Positions 29,309 through 39,450 of a stretch of DNA of 64,000 nt are shown here, piece after piece. The stretch spans positions 248,001 through 312,000 of the forward strand of contig BPKE01000001.1 in assembly GCA_026004975.1 (NCBI GenBank). The letters run 5' to 3'. A model generated the notes under the pieces. It was not told the origin of the DNA and ran no database searches. It saw only the letters and a program-made list of their open reading frames with translations. The number at the start of each line of letters is the position of its first letter. Position 1 is the stretch's first letter. This stretch comes from Gammaproteobacteria bacterium (GTDB lineage: Bacteria > Pseudomonadota > Gammaproteobacteria > HTCC5015). The translations under genes and the position numbers were made by a program.

Positions 29309-29641
29309 ATGGGCCAGATCGAAACGCTGTGGGAACGCATCCGCCAGGGGGTCGAAGACGGCCTCGACGCCGCCATCGCCACCGTCCACCACATCACCGA
29401 GAAGGCCGGCGAAGGCATCGAGGCCACCCGCCTGCGCCGCGAACGGGCGCGCATCGAAGCCCAGTCGGGACGCGTGCTCGCCGAGCTGGGCGGCAAGGTC
29501 TACGAACGCTGCAAAGAAGAGATGCCGCCGCCGCTGGCCGAGCTCGGCCTCGAGGAGCTCGTCGCCCGCTTGCGCGAACTCGACGAGCGGCTCGAGGCGA
29601 TCGACCGGCGCCTCGAGGAACTGGGCAGCGGCAAAGCCTGA
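29309..29641 (+). CDS. Small coiled-coil protein of unknown function
   Basis: ATG 29309 has GGGAGG upstream. The 110-residue product is almost entirely helical, with charged heptads (ATRLRRERARIEAQSGRVLAELG and LEELVARLRELDERLEAIDRRLEELG) that predict a coiled coil. One Cys is present (YERCKEE). It has no signal peptide or membrane segment. No family is recognised. Confidence 0.65.
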   Translation: MGQIETLWERIRQGVEDGLDAAIATVHHITEKAGEGIEATRLRRERARIEAQSGRVLAELGGKVYERCKEEMPPPLAELGLEELVARLRELDERLEAIDRRLEELGSGKA

Positions 29642-29693
29642 CCGGGACCGGGGGCGGGGCCGCCCCGCGGTTTTGTCCGCGGGGGCCTTCTTT

Positions 29694-29699
29694 TATACT
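29694..29699 (+). promoter_or_regulatory. -10 box of the tRNA promoter
   Basis: TATACT ends 10 bases before the tRNA 5' end. The -35 region (TTTTGT at 29671-29676, 17-base spacing) is weak. Confidence 0.45.
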
Positions 29700-29709
29700 G
29701 CCCTGCCCC

Positions 29710-29786
29710 GCCCCGGTAGCTCAGACGGATAGAGCGTCCCCCTCCTAAGGGGAAGGCCGCAGGTTCGACTCCTGCCCGGGGCGCCA
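29710..29786 (+). tRNA. tRNA-Arg (anticodon CCU)
   Basis: The sequence folds into a full cloverleaf: acceptor GCCCCGG with CCGGGGC, D-stem GCTC/GAGC, anticodon stem TCCCC/GGGGA with loop CTCCTAA (anticodon CCT), and T-arm GCAGG-TTCGACT-CCTGC. The discriminator is G and CCA is encoded. It reads AGG arginine codons. Confidence 0.96.
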
Positions 29787-30497
29787 ATCGTCCGCCGCGA
29801 GCAAGGCCAGCACCCGTTCGGCCAAGCCCGGGCAACACACCAGGCCGTCGTGATCGCAGGGGAAGGTTTCGACCCGGACCACCCCCTCGATCCGGGTTTC
29901 GGTCACGGCGACCCGGCCGTCGTCGGGGCCCGCCAGCAGCGCGCTGAACAGCGGGTTGAAGCTGGCCGTTCCGGCCAGCACCACCGCCGGCGCCGGGAGC
30001 GGTCCGAGGCGCCGGGGCGGCGCGTCGGCGGCCGAGGACAACTGCCGCCCGGCCGGCCCCAACGCCGCGCCGACCAGCGGCCAGGCGCCGAAGCGATCGA
30101 CCAGCGCGCTGCCGCGGTTGGGCGGCGCGATCAGGATCAGGCGCCCGACCCGCGCCGCCGGCCGGCCGGCGAGATAGGCCCGCACCAGCAGCGCACCCAT
30201 CGAATGGGTCACGAAGTGCATCCGCCGCCCGGCGCAGTGGCGCGCCACCGCCGGCGCCAGATGACGCTCGGCCAGGGTCTCGATGGGCGCGGCGCGGCTC
30301 GGATAATCGACGTTCAGCACGCTGTAACCGGCGGCGTGCAGGCGCCGGGCCAGTGGCGCCATCATCCAGGCGCCGCGCCACAACCCGTGCAGCAGCACCA
30401 CGCACTCGCCCCGCCGCGCCGCGCCCTCCTGGAAAACCGTCCGCGTCCCGCAGCCGGCCAGCAGGACGGCCGACAGCAGCACACCGAGGGCTTTCAT
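29745..30497 (-). CDS. Lipase/esterase-like alpha/beta-hydrolase lipoprotein
   Basis: ATG 30497 starts MKALGVLLSAVLLAGCGT, a lipoprotein signal with lipobox LAGC. The alpha/beta-hydrolase core shows CVVLLHGLWRGAWMM, HFVTHSMGALLVRAY with the nucleophile Ser (GxSxG form THSMG), LILIAPPNRGSALVD and CDHDGLV with the likely His. It resembles PGAP1/lactonizing-lipase-like proteins. The reading runs on into the complement of the tRNA gene, so the last residues (RPGQESNLRPSP) are encoded antisense to tRNA-Arg. The functional C-terminus may be just before that. Its start overlaps the RDD gene by four bases. Confidence 0.72.
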   Translation of the reverse strand: MKALGVLLSAVLLAGCGTRTVFQEGAARRGECVVLLHGLWRGAWMMAPLARRLHAAGYSVLNVDYPSRAAPIETLAERHLAPAVARHCAGRRMHFVTHSMGALLVRAYLAGRPAARVGRLILIAPPNRGSALVDRFGAWPLVGAALGPAGRQLSSAADAPPRRLGPLPAPAVVLAGTASFNPLFSALLAGPDDGRVAVTETRIEGVVRVETFPCDHDGLVCCPGLAERVLALLAADDWRPGQESNLRPSP

Positions 30498-31018
30498 TCG
30501 ATGCGGACCTCGATGCCCTCATGGCGCGCGGCGCTCGCCCTGCGGATGCGCTCGGGCGACCACATCACGAAGCTGGCGGCGAGCTTGTCGTGCAACGCCT
30601 GGCGGCGCCAATCGCGCATCGCCGCCCACAACAGCAGCGGTGCGAGCGGCAGCAACGCCAGTTTCACGGCGTTGCGCCACAGCGCCCGCCCCAGGCCCAA
30701 CGACCGCCCCTGCGGATCGACCACCACCGTCTCCAGGGCCCGGCGCAGCACGCCCCCGCGCCGGCGCGCCTCGATCCAGCCACAATAAAACCCCCAACCG
30801 CCGAGCAACACCGCGCTGAGCACGGCGCCGGCCGGCCCGGCGGCCGTCGGCCAGGGACACACGCCGACCACCCACAACACCGTGGGCAGGTTGGCGAGGA
30901 AACGCACGTTGGCCCCCGCATACAAGGGGCTGGGCGACTCGGGCACGTTGATCAGCACCAGCAAGGTCAGCACGGTCACCGACACGCCGGCGAAAAACCA
31001 CAGCAACGCCACGGTCAC
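30494..31018 (-). CDS. RDD-family membrane protein
   Basis: The 174-residue product has about four membrane segments. The charged RDD-type end LLWAAMRDWRRQALHDKLAASFVMW has the conserved LHDKLA element seen after the third helix in RDD proteins. RDD proteins are small membrane proteins, some linked to ion exchange. The role here is unknown. It overlaps epmA upstream and the lipase-like gene downstream by four bases each, so these are probably one transcript. Confidence 0.68.
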   Translation of the reverse strand: MTVALLWFFAGVSVTVLTLLVLINVPESPSPLYAGANVRFLANLPTVLWVVGVCPWPTAAGPAGAVLSAVLLGGWGFYCGWIEARRRGGVLRRALETVVVDPQGRSLGLGRALWRNAVKLALLPLAPLLLWAAMRDWRRQALHDKLAASFVMWSPERIRRASAARHEGIEVRIE

Positions 31019-32023
31019 GGCTCGTCCCTTCCCTGTTCCACCACCGGATAATCATCGGCGAACGGCATGACCTCCGCCAACGACTCGGCCCCGGCCAGGC
31101 GCATCAACACGCGGTCCAGGCCGAGCGCCACCCCGGCCGCCGGCGGCATGCCTGCCTCGAGTGCGGCGAGGAAACGCCCGTCCAGCGGCCACGCCAGCCG
31201 CCCGGCGGCGCGGCGCGCCGCGTTGGCCGCCTCGAAGCGCCGCCGCTGTTCGGCCGGATCGGTCAGCTCCTGATAACCGTTCGCCAGCTCCAGCGGTCCC
31301 CAGTACAGCTCGAAACGCTCCGCCACCGGCCCCTCCGGCGTCTCGCGCACGCGCGCCAGCGCGGCGTGCTCGGGGGGATAGTCCCGCACGACGGTGAGCC
31401 GGTCCGGCGGCAGGCGCGGCGCGAGCACCAGCGCCACGGCCAGATCGAAACCGTCGTGCGGGCCGCTCAAATCGTCCGGCGGCGTCACCCCCCGCCGCGG
31501 CGACCGCCGCCCGCCACGCCGCCTCGTCCGCCGAAAACGGGTCCAGACCGAGCTCGGCCTGGAACCATTCGCGAACCGTCAAGCGCTGCACGGCCGGCCG
31601 CACGAGCCCCCGCTCGACGGCGAGCGTGGTGACCAACTCCAGCGTCTCCTCGATGAGGCCGTCCAGCGTCCAGCCCGGGCGGTACCACTCGAGCAGGGAA
31701 AACTCCGGACGATGCACCCGCCCCAGGTCGCCGTCACGAAACGCCGGCGCGATCTGGTAGATCGGCCCGCTGCCGGCGGCGAGCAGGCGCTTCATGGCGG
31801 CCTCCGGCGAAGGGTTGAGGAAACCGGGCCGCCCCGGCCAAGCGGTCGATTCCACACGCAGCAGATCGATGTGCGTCTCGGGCAACGCCGCCGGCGAGAG
31901 CAGCGGCGTGTCCACCTCCAGCACGCCGCGCTCGGCGAAAAAGCGCCGGCAGCGCGCCCGCAACCAGGCGCGCAGAACCAGGCGCTCGCGGGTGGCGGTC
32001 GGTCGCCAGGCCGCCGCCGTCAC
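31015..32023 (-). CDS. epmA: EF-P beta-lysine ligase (one frameshift)
   Basis: EpmA, a LysRS paralogue lacking the anticodon-binding domain, attaches (R)-beta-lysine to Lys34 of EF-P. The reading starts at GTG 32023, three bases after efp. Class II motifs appear as FLNPSPEAAMKRLLAAGSGPIYQIAPAFRDGDLGRVHRPEFSLLEWYRPG (motif 2 region) and GVALGLDRVLMRLAG (motif 3). ELYWGPLELANGYQELTD is the substrate-binding stretch. The frame breaks in the C6 run 31488-31493; five bases restore AAGVTPPDDL. The corrected product of about 335 residues is normal. Confidence 0.93.
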
Positions 32024-32025
32024 CG

Positions 32026-32595
32026 TCAGGCCTTGACGCGCGACACGTACTCGCCGCTGCGCGTGTCGACCTTGACCAGATCGCCTTCCTCGATGAACAG
32101 CGGCACGGTCACCACCGCACCGGTTTCCAGGCGCGCCGGTTTGGAGCCGCCCTGCGCCGTGTTGCCGCGCAGGCCGGGATCGGTCTCGACCACCTTCAAG
32201 ACGACGAAATTCGGCGGCGCCACGGCGATCGGACTGCCGTTCCACAGGGTGACCATGCACACGTCCTGCTCCTTCAGGTACAACTTGGCATCCCCCACCG
32301 CGGCCTCGTCGGCGGCCAGTTGCTCGAACGTCTCGGGGTGCATGAAATGCCAGAACTCGCCGTCGTTGTACAAATACTGCATTTCCTGCTCGACGACGTC
32401 CGCGGCCTCGACGCTCTCACCGGACTTGAACGTCTTTTCCACCACCCGCCCGGTCTTCAGGAAGCGGATCTTGACGCGGTTGAACGCCTGGCCCTTGCCC
32501 GGCTGCACGAACTCGTTCTCGACGATCGTGCACGGCTCACCGTCGATGAGAATCTTCAGGCCCGACTTGAATTCGTTGGTCGAATATGATGGCAT
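32026..32595 (-). CDS. efp: Translation elongation factor P
   Basis: EF-P relieves ribosome stalling at consecutive prolines. The 189-residue product starts [21 protein letters not shown] at ATG 32595. [10 protein letters not shown] places the modified Lys at position 34. The KOW-like N-domain, central OB and C-terminal OB domains are complete, ending [13 protein letters not shown]. Lys34 and the flanking epmA and epmB imply beta-lysylation. Only 34 bases separate its start from the divergent epmB. Confidence 0.97.
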   Translation of the reverse strand: MPSYSTNEFKSGLKILIDGEPCTIVENEFVQPGKGQAFNRVKIRFLKTGRVVEKTFKSGESVEAADVVEQEMQYLYNDGEFWHFMHPETFEQLAADEAAVGDAKLYLKEQDVCMVTLWNGSPIAVAPPNFVVLKVVETDPGLRGNTAQGGSKPARLETGAVVTVPLFIEEGDLVKVDTRSGEYVSRVKA

Positions 32596-32629
32596 TTGAT
32601 CACCGTGGCCGATCCTGACGTGGGGGCTA

Positions 32630-33711
32630 ATGATACCCGACTGCGCCGGCGGGGCAATCGCCACCCCGCCCGACTGGCGGCGCGCGCTCGCCGACGCCCT
32701 GCGTGATCCCGACGCCCTGCTGCGCGCCCTCGGCCTGGACGGATGCCCCGAGCGCGTCGCGGCGGCGCGGCGCGCGGCCGAACGCTTCGGCCTGCTCGTG
32801 CCGCGCGGTTACCTGGCGCGCATGCGCCCCGGCGACCCCGACGACCCGCTGCTGCGCCAGGTGCTGCCGCTGGCCGAAGAACTGGAAACCCACCCGGGCT
32901 ACGGCCCGGACCCGGTCGGCGACCAGGCGGCGCGCATCGCCCCGGGCCTGTTGCACAAATACACCGGCCGGGCCCTGCTCCTGGCGACCGGCGCTTGCGC
33001 GGTGCACTGTCGTTACTGTTTCCGCCGGGCCTACCCCCACGCCGAGAGCGGCACCGGGCGGCGGCACTGGGCCCGCGCCTTCGACCGCCTGGCCGCCGAC
33101 CCCTCGATCGAAGAACTCATCCTCAGCGGCGGCGACCCGCTGACCCTCACCGACACCGCCCTGGCCGAACTGTTCGAACGGGCCGCGGCCCTGCCCCGTC
33201 TACGCCGCCTGCGCATCCACACCCGCCTGCCGGTGGTGCTGCCCGAAAGGGTCGACGACGGCCTCTGCGCCCTGCTCGCGGCCAGTCGCCTGCCGGTGGT
33301 GATGGTCGTTCACGCCAATCATTCCTCAGGAACTCGACGACCATGTCGCCGCCGCGATGCAGCGCCTGCGCGGCGTCTGCCGGGCGGTGTTCAACCAGGC
33401 CGTGCTGCTCGCCGGTGTCAACGATGACGTCGACACCCAGGCCGCGCTGTGCGAGCGCCTGTTCGACATCGGGGTGATCCCGTATTACCTGCACATGCTC
33501 GACCCGGTCGAAGGCGCCCACCACTTCGCCGTCGACCCACGGCGCGCCTTGCGTATAATGTCCGGGCTCCAGTCGCGCCTGCCCCGGTTATCTGCTGCCG
33601 CGCCTGGTTCGGGAGGACGCCGGCGCCGCCGCCAAAACCCTGCTCTGGCCGGCGGGCGCCCCCGATTCGGACACCACCACCCGCCTTCGGAGGACGACGC
33701 TTGGCGGTTGA
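32630..33711 (+). CDS. epmB: EF-P lysine 2,3-aminomutase (two frameshifts)
   Basis: This radical-SAM enzyme makes (R)-beta-lysine for EF-P modification. ATG 32630 leads into [57 protein letters not shown] carries the CxxxCxxC cluster motif. [17 protein letters not shown] and [14 protein letters not shown] are conserved. The frame breaks near 33322 ([19 protein letters not shown] continues) and in the C4 run near 33582 ([23 protein letters not shown] continues), ending at 33711. Order and length agree with EpmB. The end overlaps the TTG start of the FimX-like gene. Confidence 0.92.
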
Positions 33712-35786
33712 AACGGCCCTGCGCCTGCTGATCATCGACGAATCGCCGAACGACGCCAACGCCTACATCACGGCCTTGCGCGGCGCCGGCTTCTCGGTCC
33801 GTCCGCACATCTTCGAGGCCGGCCAGGACCTGGAAGCCGTGGCCGCCGAGCACGAACCGGAAATCGCCCTGTTCAGCGTCGGCAACGGCCGCATCCGGAT
33901 GGACGAAGCGCTTGCCGCCCTGGCCAAAATCGCCGCGGCCCACGGCGCTCATCGCGCTGGTCGAGCGTCCCCGAGCAAGGCGACACCGCCAAGCTCAATG
34001 GCGGCCGGCGCCCGCGACCGGGTCCTGAAGAAGGATCTCGCCCACCTCAAGGCCGTCGTCCGCCGCGAGCACGAGACCCTCACCCTGCGCCGGCGCAACG
34101 CCGAACTGGTCAAGCGCTACGAGGAAAGCGAGGCGCGCTGCCGAATCCTGATGGACAACTCGCGCGACGCCATCGCCTACATTCACCAGGGCATGCACGT
34201 CTACGCCAACGAGGCTTACCTGGAACGCTTCGGCATCGAGCATTTCGACGACATCGAAGGCCTGCCCATCATGGACCTGGTCGTCAGTGAACACCAGGAC
34301 GAGTTCAAGCAATTCCTGCGGCAACTCGACGTCGAACACGGCACCGGCAAGACCGTCTTCGAGACCGAGCTCAAGAACCTCGCCGGCGGAACCTTCCTCG
34401 GCCGCATGGAATTCTCTGCGGCCAGCATCGAAGGCGAACCTTGCCTGCAGATCATCATCCGCCAGGGCGCCGACACCAGCCAGCTCGAAGAACAGATCAA
34501 CCAGCTCAGCCGTCTCGACCCCCTCACCGGCCTGCTCAACCGCCCGGCCTTCCTCGAAGAATTCCAGGCCGCCATCGCCCGTCTGGAACAAGAGAAGCGC
34601 CATTATGCACTGCTTCTGATCAGCCTGGACGACTTCAAGAACGTCCAGGACACCTTCGGCCTGGTCGCCGCCGACCAGGTCATCGCCGAGGCCGCCGGCG
34701 TCATCAAGAACCAGCTCGACGACAAGGACATCGCCGCCCGCTACGAGGGCAGCCGCTACCTCGCGCTGATCCCCAGCGGCAGCGAATCGGTCATCCGCGC
34801 AAAGGCCGACAAACTCGTCCGCGGCCTCACCCGACCACATCTTCGAAGCCGGTGGAAAAACCATCCACCTCACCGCCCACGTCGGCGCCGCGCTCATCGA
34901 CGACCCGAGCCTGGAAGTCAACGAAGTGCTCTCGCGCGCCGAGCGCGCCCTGGCCGAAATCGAGAAAAACCCGGACACCCGCCTGCGCATCTACGAACCC
35001 AAGGAAGGCGAAATGACCCAGAAGCAGCTCGACGCCGCCTGGGTCCGGCGCCTGAAAGCCGCGCTCGACGACAACCGCTTCCACCTGCTGTTCCAGCCCA
35101 TCGTGCAACTCGACGGCGGCGGCATCGAGCGCTACGAAGTGTTCATGGAAATGCGCGACGAAAAGGGCGAACGCGTGCCCACGGCCGAATTCATGCCGGC
35201 CGCCGAGCGCACCAAGATGTCGAAAATCCTCGACCGCTGGGTGATCACCCAATCCCTGGCACGGCTCATCGAACAGAAGAAAAAACACCCCGCCATGGTC
35301 TTCTTCGTGAAGCTCAGCGGCGGTTCCCTCGAAGACCTCGAACTGTTCCGGTGGATCAGCGAAAAGGTGCGCGGTTCCGGACTGAGCAAGTGGAGCCTGG
35401 TGTTCGAAGTCAAGGAAGAAGCCGTGCTCGCCCACCTCAAGCAGGCGCAGGCCTTCGCCACCCTGCTCAAAACCATCCACTGCGGCTTCGCCATCGACGA
35501 CTTCGGCAAAGGTCCCGACCCCTTCAAGCTGGTCGAGCTCGTTCCGGCCCAATACCTCAAGTTCCACAGCGACTTCACCCGCGACCTGGTCAAAAACAAG
35601 GAGAACCAGGCCCGGCTGCAGGAGATCACCGAAAGGGCCAAGAAACTCAAGAAACACACCATCGTCCAGCACGTCGAAGACGCCGCCACCCTCAGCGTGC
35701 TCTGGACGATCGGGGCCACCTTCACCCAGGGCAATTTCTTCCAGGGCCCCAGCGAAACCCTCAACTACGACTTCTCCGCCGGCTGA
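33701..35786 (+). CDS. FimX-like protein: degenerate receiver, PAS, degenerate GGDEF and EAL domains (frameshifts)
   Basis: TTG 33701 is used as start because GGAGG lies seven bases upstream and the reading opens directly into a receiver-like domain ([22 protein letters not shown]). The usual phosphoacceptor strand reads IALFSV, with no Asp. A PAS domain (about residues 145-260; CRILMDNSRDAIAYIHQGMHVYANEAYLERFG) follows. The GGDEF domain has YEGSRYLALIP in place of GGDEF, and the EAL domain has YEVFMEMR in place of EAL. The first base-pairing acids of an active phosphodiesterase are missing, so it is probably a c-di-GMP receptor. This architecture matches FimX, which controls type IV pilus assembly. 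Short frame breaks lie at 33950-34003 and near 34831. Confidence 0.82.
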
Positions 35787-35787
35787 C

Positions 35788-35818
35788 GTCCCGGCCCGCG
35801 GCCGGCGCGGGCCGGGAC
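35788..35818. terminator. Hairpin between convergent fimX-like and htpX genes
   Basis: A 12-bp perfect stem (35788-35799 with 35807-35818, 7-nt loop) lies right after the stop of the plus-strand gene and just before the end of htpX. No clear T-run follows, so termination strength is uncertain. Confidence 0.5.
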
Positions 35819-35828
35819 CGCCGGCGCC

Positions 35829-36710
35829 TCAGCGACCCATCCGCTCCAGCGCGGCGATGCGCTCCTCGATCGGCGGATGGCTGGCGAACAAACGCGCCAG
35901 GCCGCGCAGCCCGCGGCCGGCGATGCCGAAAGCCGCCAGCGCGTCCGGCAGCGGCTGCGGATGCGCCGCCTGCAGGCGCCGCAGGGCGGCGATCATCTTG
36001 TCGCGCCCCTCCAGGCGCGCCGCGCCGGCGTCCGCGCGGAACTCCCGTTGCCGCGAGAACCACATCACGATCATCGTCGCCAGGATCCCGAGCACCAACT
36101 CCGCGACGATCGCCGTGATCCAGAACGCCGGGCCGTGGCCGCGCTCCACCTTGAACACCGCGCGATCGACCAGGTGGCCGATCACCCGCGACAAGAAGAT
36201 CACGAAGGTGTTCACCACCCCCTGGATCAACGTCAGCGTCACCATGTCCCCGTTGGCGATGTGGCTGACCTCGTGGGCCAGCACCGCCTCGACCTCCTCC
36301 CGGGTCATGCTGCGCAGCAACCCCGTGCTCACCGCCACCAGCGCCTTGTCGCGCCGCGCCCCCGTCGCGAACGCGTTCGGCGACGGGTCGTCGTAGATCG
36401 CCACGTCCGGCATGCCGATGCCCACCTGGCGCGCCTGGCGCGCCACCGTCTCGACCAGGAAACGCTCCACCGGGTCACGCGGCGTCCGGATCACCCGCGC
36501 CCCGGTCATCCGCAACGCCGTCCATTTCGACAAGGCCAGCGAGATCAGCGCGCCGCCGAAACCGAACACCGCCGCGAACAACAGCACCGCCCCGAGATCC
36601 AACCGGCCCTGGGCATCCAGATACCCCGTGAACCCAAGCAGCGCCAGCACCACGCTGAGCACCACCAACACCGCCAGGTTCGTGAGCAGGAACAGCAGCA
36701 CGCGCTTCAT
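35829..36710 (-). CDS. htpX: Membrane-bound zinc metalloprotease HtpX
   Basis: HtpX degrades misfolded inner-membrane proteins with FtsH. The 293-residue product starts [19 protein letters not shown] at ATG 36710 with GAGGAG upstream. Two N-terminal helices, the M48 site [16 protein letters not shown] (HExxH), two further helices and the third zinc ligand in [14 protein letters not shown] are present. The C-terminus has [15 protein letters not shown]. Its frame is intact. A sigma32-like promoter precedes it. Confidence 0.96.
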   Translation of the reverse strand: MKRVLLFLLTNLAVLVVLSVVLALLGFTGYLDAQGRLDLGAVLLFAAVFGFGGALISLALSKWTALRMTGARVIRTPRDPVERFLVETVARQARQVGIGMPDVAIYDDPSPNAFATGARRDKALVAVSTGLLRSMTREEVEAVLAHEVSHIANGDMVTLTLIQGVVNTFVIFLSRVIGHLVDRAVFKVERGHGPAFWITAIVAELVLGILATMIVMWFSRQREFRADAGAARLEGRDKMIAALRRLQAAHPQPLPDALAAFGIAGRGLRGLARLFASHPPIEERIAALERMGR

Positions 36711-36751
36711 CGCGATCACTCCTCGAAACCGCTTGGGAGAACGGGTGGCTA

Positions 36752-36780
36752 ATATCGGGATCCGGAGCGATTCTGACAAG
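36752..36780 (-). promoter_or_regulatory. Sigma32 (heat-shock) type promoter of htpX
   Basis: On the minus strand CTTGTCA (36774-36780), a 14-base spacer and CCCGATAT (36752-36759) resemble the RpoH consensus CTTGAAA-N13-15-CCCCATNT. htpX is a known RpoH target in enterobacteria, so the match is meaningful. Confidence 0.62.
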
Positions 36781-37292
36781 CCCCTCCCCCGCCGCCCCGT
36801 CCGCAGATCCGCGGACCGGCGCCCCTGCCCGAGGCGACACGAAGAACAGGCCGCCACGCCCCCGCCATGACGTTCGCCATCGGGCCGGCCGCCCCCATGC
36901 CGGCGCTGACGCCCGCGCCCGAGCGGCATCGGGCATCCCGGCCCCACGGCGCGAGCCCCATTTCAGTCACCCGGCGCCGTGGACCACCGGAGCCATCCTG
37001 CCCCACCGCCGGGCGAGGGCGATGGAACGCGGCAGCGGGACCCCGACGCCATCGCACCGCCGCGCGGCACCTCGCGACACATCAACGCAAAACAGGCCGC
37101 CCCCCGATCCCCGGCCGCCGGCAGGGCCCGGCTCGCGGGCGGACAAGCACAGACGGCCCCACGGTGAACTGCAAAATCAGGTATGATCCAGGGGGCGCGC
37201 ACCGGCCAGCCTGCTCCGCCGAACCGCACATCCCGGCGACGACATCCATCGCAGGCCGCCCGAACCGGACGCGTGCAGCCGGCTCTACACCG
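36781..37292. other. Intergenic stretch without a recognisable gene
   Basis: About 500 bases separate the htpX promoter from the esterase-like gene. Readings in all frames are Arg/Pro/Gly-rich shadows without signal peptides or motifs. A TATGAT box (37182-37187) could belong to a promoter for the plus-strand gene, but no -35 match is convincing. Confidence 0.5.
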
Positions 37293-38319
37293 ATGACGCA
37301 CATGCCCAAACCACCTCTCGAGATCGATGAGATCCGCCCCACCGCCCCGGCCGCGCGCTGCAACCGGGCGAGGACAGTGCTGGCCGCCGTCCTGTGGCTG
37401 CTTGCGCCGTTCTTCGCCCCCGAGTCCGCCGCCGCCGACGGCACGATCCGGCCTCTCGCCGCGCCGCCCGAACCCAACGCGATCGCACTGAATACCGGTG
37501 GTGTGGAAGGACAAACCGCCGCCGAAAGCTGGTTCACCCAATGGGGCGAACCGATGGTGCGCAACGTCTCCAAGGCGACGCTGACGCCCTTCTTGCCCCC
37601 CGCGGACAAGGCCAACGGCACCGCCGTCATCGTGGCCCCGGGCGGCGGCCTGCGGTGGCTGTCGATCAACAACGAAGGCTGGAAGATCGCCCGGGCGCTC
37701 AACGAGACTCGGCGTCGCCGCCTTCGTCCTCAAGTACCGGCTGCAACCCACCCCCGAACGCCTGGAGGCGTTCCGCGAAGAAATGGAGCGGATGTTCGCC
37801 GCCGTCAACGACGCGCCCGACGCGTCGACCCGACCATCGAGGATCTTCGACTTCTCCATGCCCCTGGCCGACGCCGAAGCCGCCTGGGATGTGATCGTCA
37901 GCCAAGCTCGGCGCTGGCGAATCGATCCAACGCGGATCGGTATGATCGGCTTCTCCGCGGGTGCGGGCCTCACCATGCAGTGCGCCTTGCACTCGAAGAA
38001 AATGCGGCTCGCCTTCATCGCACCCATCTACGGCGCGATGGATCCCGTCGCCGTACCGCCCAACGCCCCGCCGATGTTCGTCGCCATCGCGGCCGACGAC
38101 TTCCTATTCCGGGGACGCTTCGGGCTGATCGAATCGTGGTACAGAGCGGGCCGACCCGTCGAGTTTCATCTCTACCAAGACGGCGGGCACGGGTTCGGCC
38201 GCGGTTACCCCGGTCACACCACCTACTGGTGGTTCGAGGCATTCAGCCACTGGCTCGAAGTGAACGGGTTTCTCTCGCCATCCCCGAACCCTGCCGGGGC
38301 AACCGCTTCCCCGCGGTAA
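37293..38319 (+). CDS. Exported alpha/beta-hydrolase, acetylxylan-esterase-like (one frameshift)
   Basis: A start at ATG 37293 or 37302 leads to a hydrophobic segment ending APESAAADG, a probable signal anchor or signal peptide. The hydrolase part shows NGTAVIVAPGGGLRWLSINNEGW (oxyanion loop), then in the next frame GVAAFVLKYRLQPTPERLEAF, RIGMIGFSAGAGLTMQCAL with the nucleophile Ser, AADDFLF with the Asp and QDGGHGFG with the His. This matches BD-FAE/XynB-type esterases that deacetylate xylan or cleave feruloyl esters. The frame break is near 37707. A role with the hydrolases at 0.6-7.3 kb is possible but they are 30 kb away. Confidence 0.72.
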
Positions 38320-38439
38320 CACCCAGGATTTCGCGCAAGCGCCTCGGCGCGGGGGGCCAACGCGCTTCATGCCAGGCCACCTTCGGTCGTATGGCGTTCC
38401 CTGGGCGGATCTACTCTCGGACCACGTTTCGTCGCCCCG

Positions 38440-39050
38440 CCGCACCGTCCCGCCGAAACAGGCGGTGGGCGACGGTGCCCTGGGCTTCTGGGCGGCGCTC
38501 GGGGAGGCATACCCCAAGACCCGTCACCAGCGCTGCTGGGTGCACAAGACCGCGAACGTGCTCAATTATCTGCCCAGAGGCGCTCAGCCCAAGGCGAAGA
38601 AGGCCTTGCAGGACATCTGGATGGCCCAGGACCGGGCCTCGGCCGAGAAAGCTTTTGTTCATCTTGTAGAGACGTACCGGGCCAAGTACCCGAAGGCGAT
38701 GGATTGTCTTCGGAGGGATCGAGAGGCCCTTCAGGCCTCCTACGACTTCCCGGCCGAGCATTGGGTGCATATCCGGACGACGAACCCCACCGGGTCGGCC
38801 TTTGCCACGATTCGTCACCGGACAGACCGAGCCAAGGGCTGCGTGAGTCGAAACACCATGCTGGCAATGCTCTACAAGCCGGGGATGAGCGCCGAGAAAC
38901 GCTTGCACTGGATCCGGGGATTCCACCATCCGGCCAAGGTCATCGAAGGCGCGAAGTTCAGGGACGGAGTCGAAGTGAACCACGAAACCGACAACAGCAG
39001 GAACACCGCCTGGTCAGGTCATACACCAGATTTGACTATAGCTCTCCGAA
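38440..39050 (+). pseudogene. IS256-family transposase, C-terminal fragment
   Basis: From about 38460 the reading matches the C-terminal half of Mutator/IS256 transposases: VGDGALGFWAALGEAYPKTRHQRCWVHKTANVLNYLP, then RTTNPTGSAFATIRHRTDRAKGCVSRNTMLAMLYK and RGFHHPAKVIEGAKFRDGVE. The N-terminal half, including the first catalytic Asp region, is absent. The bases after 39010 (ACACCAGATTTGACTATAGC) look like an IS256-type terminal end. It marks the left border of the accessory island. Confidence 0.78.
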
Positions 39051-39147
39051 GAACAAAAAACACTAATCGGCACCGTCAGGCAAACTCCGCTCATGAGCGG
39101 GGCGATGGGCTGTCGGCTACTTTAAAAATCACGCAGCAATCGTGCCT

Positions 39148-39450
39148 CTAACGATTTCCGCAATTGGTTAAAGAACACGGACACGTTCCCCCATACATAA
39201 ACTCCACTACTAGCAGCATCAAAAGAAAGACAGTCGCTAATACACCTGAGATACATAAAATACTATGGATTCGTTTACCAAAAGCATTAAGCATTCTGCG
39301 CGGAGGTACAGGATTCCGGCATCTTTCCGCGAGTTCTTTAACCGATAACACTTTACTTTTGAAACCCAAAGTCAAAGCGGAAATAATATAGATTCCCACA
39401 GTGACAATAAGCAACCCATACAATACTGTTATTAGCGATGATATATCCAT
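39148..39450 (-). CDS. Small membrane protein, candidate immunity to the displaced Rhs tip 3
   Basis: ATG 39450 has GGAGG seven bases upstream and gives 100 residues with two hydrophobic helices (SSLITVLYGLLIVTVGIYIIS, about 4-26, and ILCISGVLATVFLLMLLVVEF, about 66-88) around a basic loop. It directly follows and overlaps the end of a displaced Rhs C-terminal tip, in the position of an immunity gene. The DNA is much AT-richer than the Rhs core. No family recognised, so the immunity role is inferred from position only. Confidence 0.5.
   Translation of the reverse strand: MDISSLITVLYGLLIVTVGIYIISALTLGFKSKVLSVKELAERCRNPVPPRRMLNAFGKRIHSILCISGVLATVFLLMLLVVEFMYGGTCPCSLTNCGNR

Noticed and set aside
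29653-29675. Terminator after the small coiled-coil gene
   Set aside because: Only a six-base stem (GCGGGG/CCCCGC) before TTTT is visible in very GC-rich sequence, too weak to claim.
36867-37292. N-terminal extension of the esterase-like protein or a separate gene
   Set aside because: The reading is Arg/Pro-rich without motifs, and the protein-like sequence begins only at the signal-peptide region after 37293.
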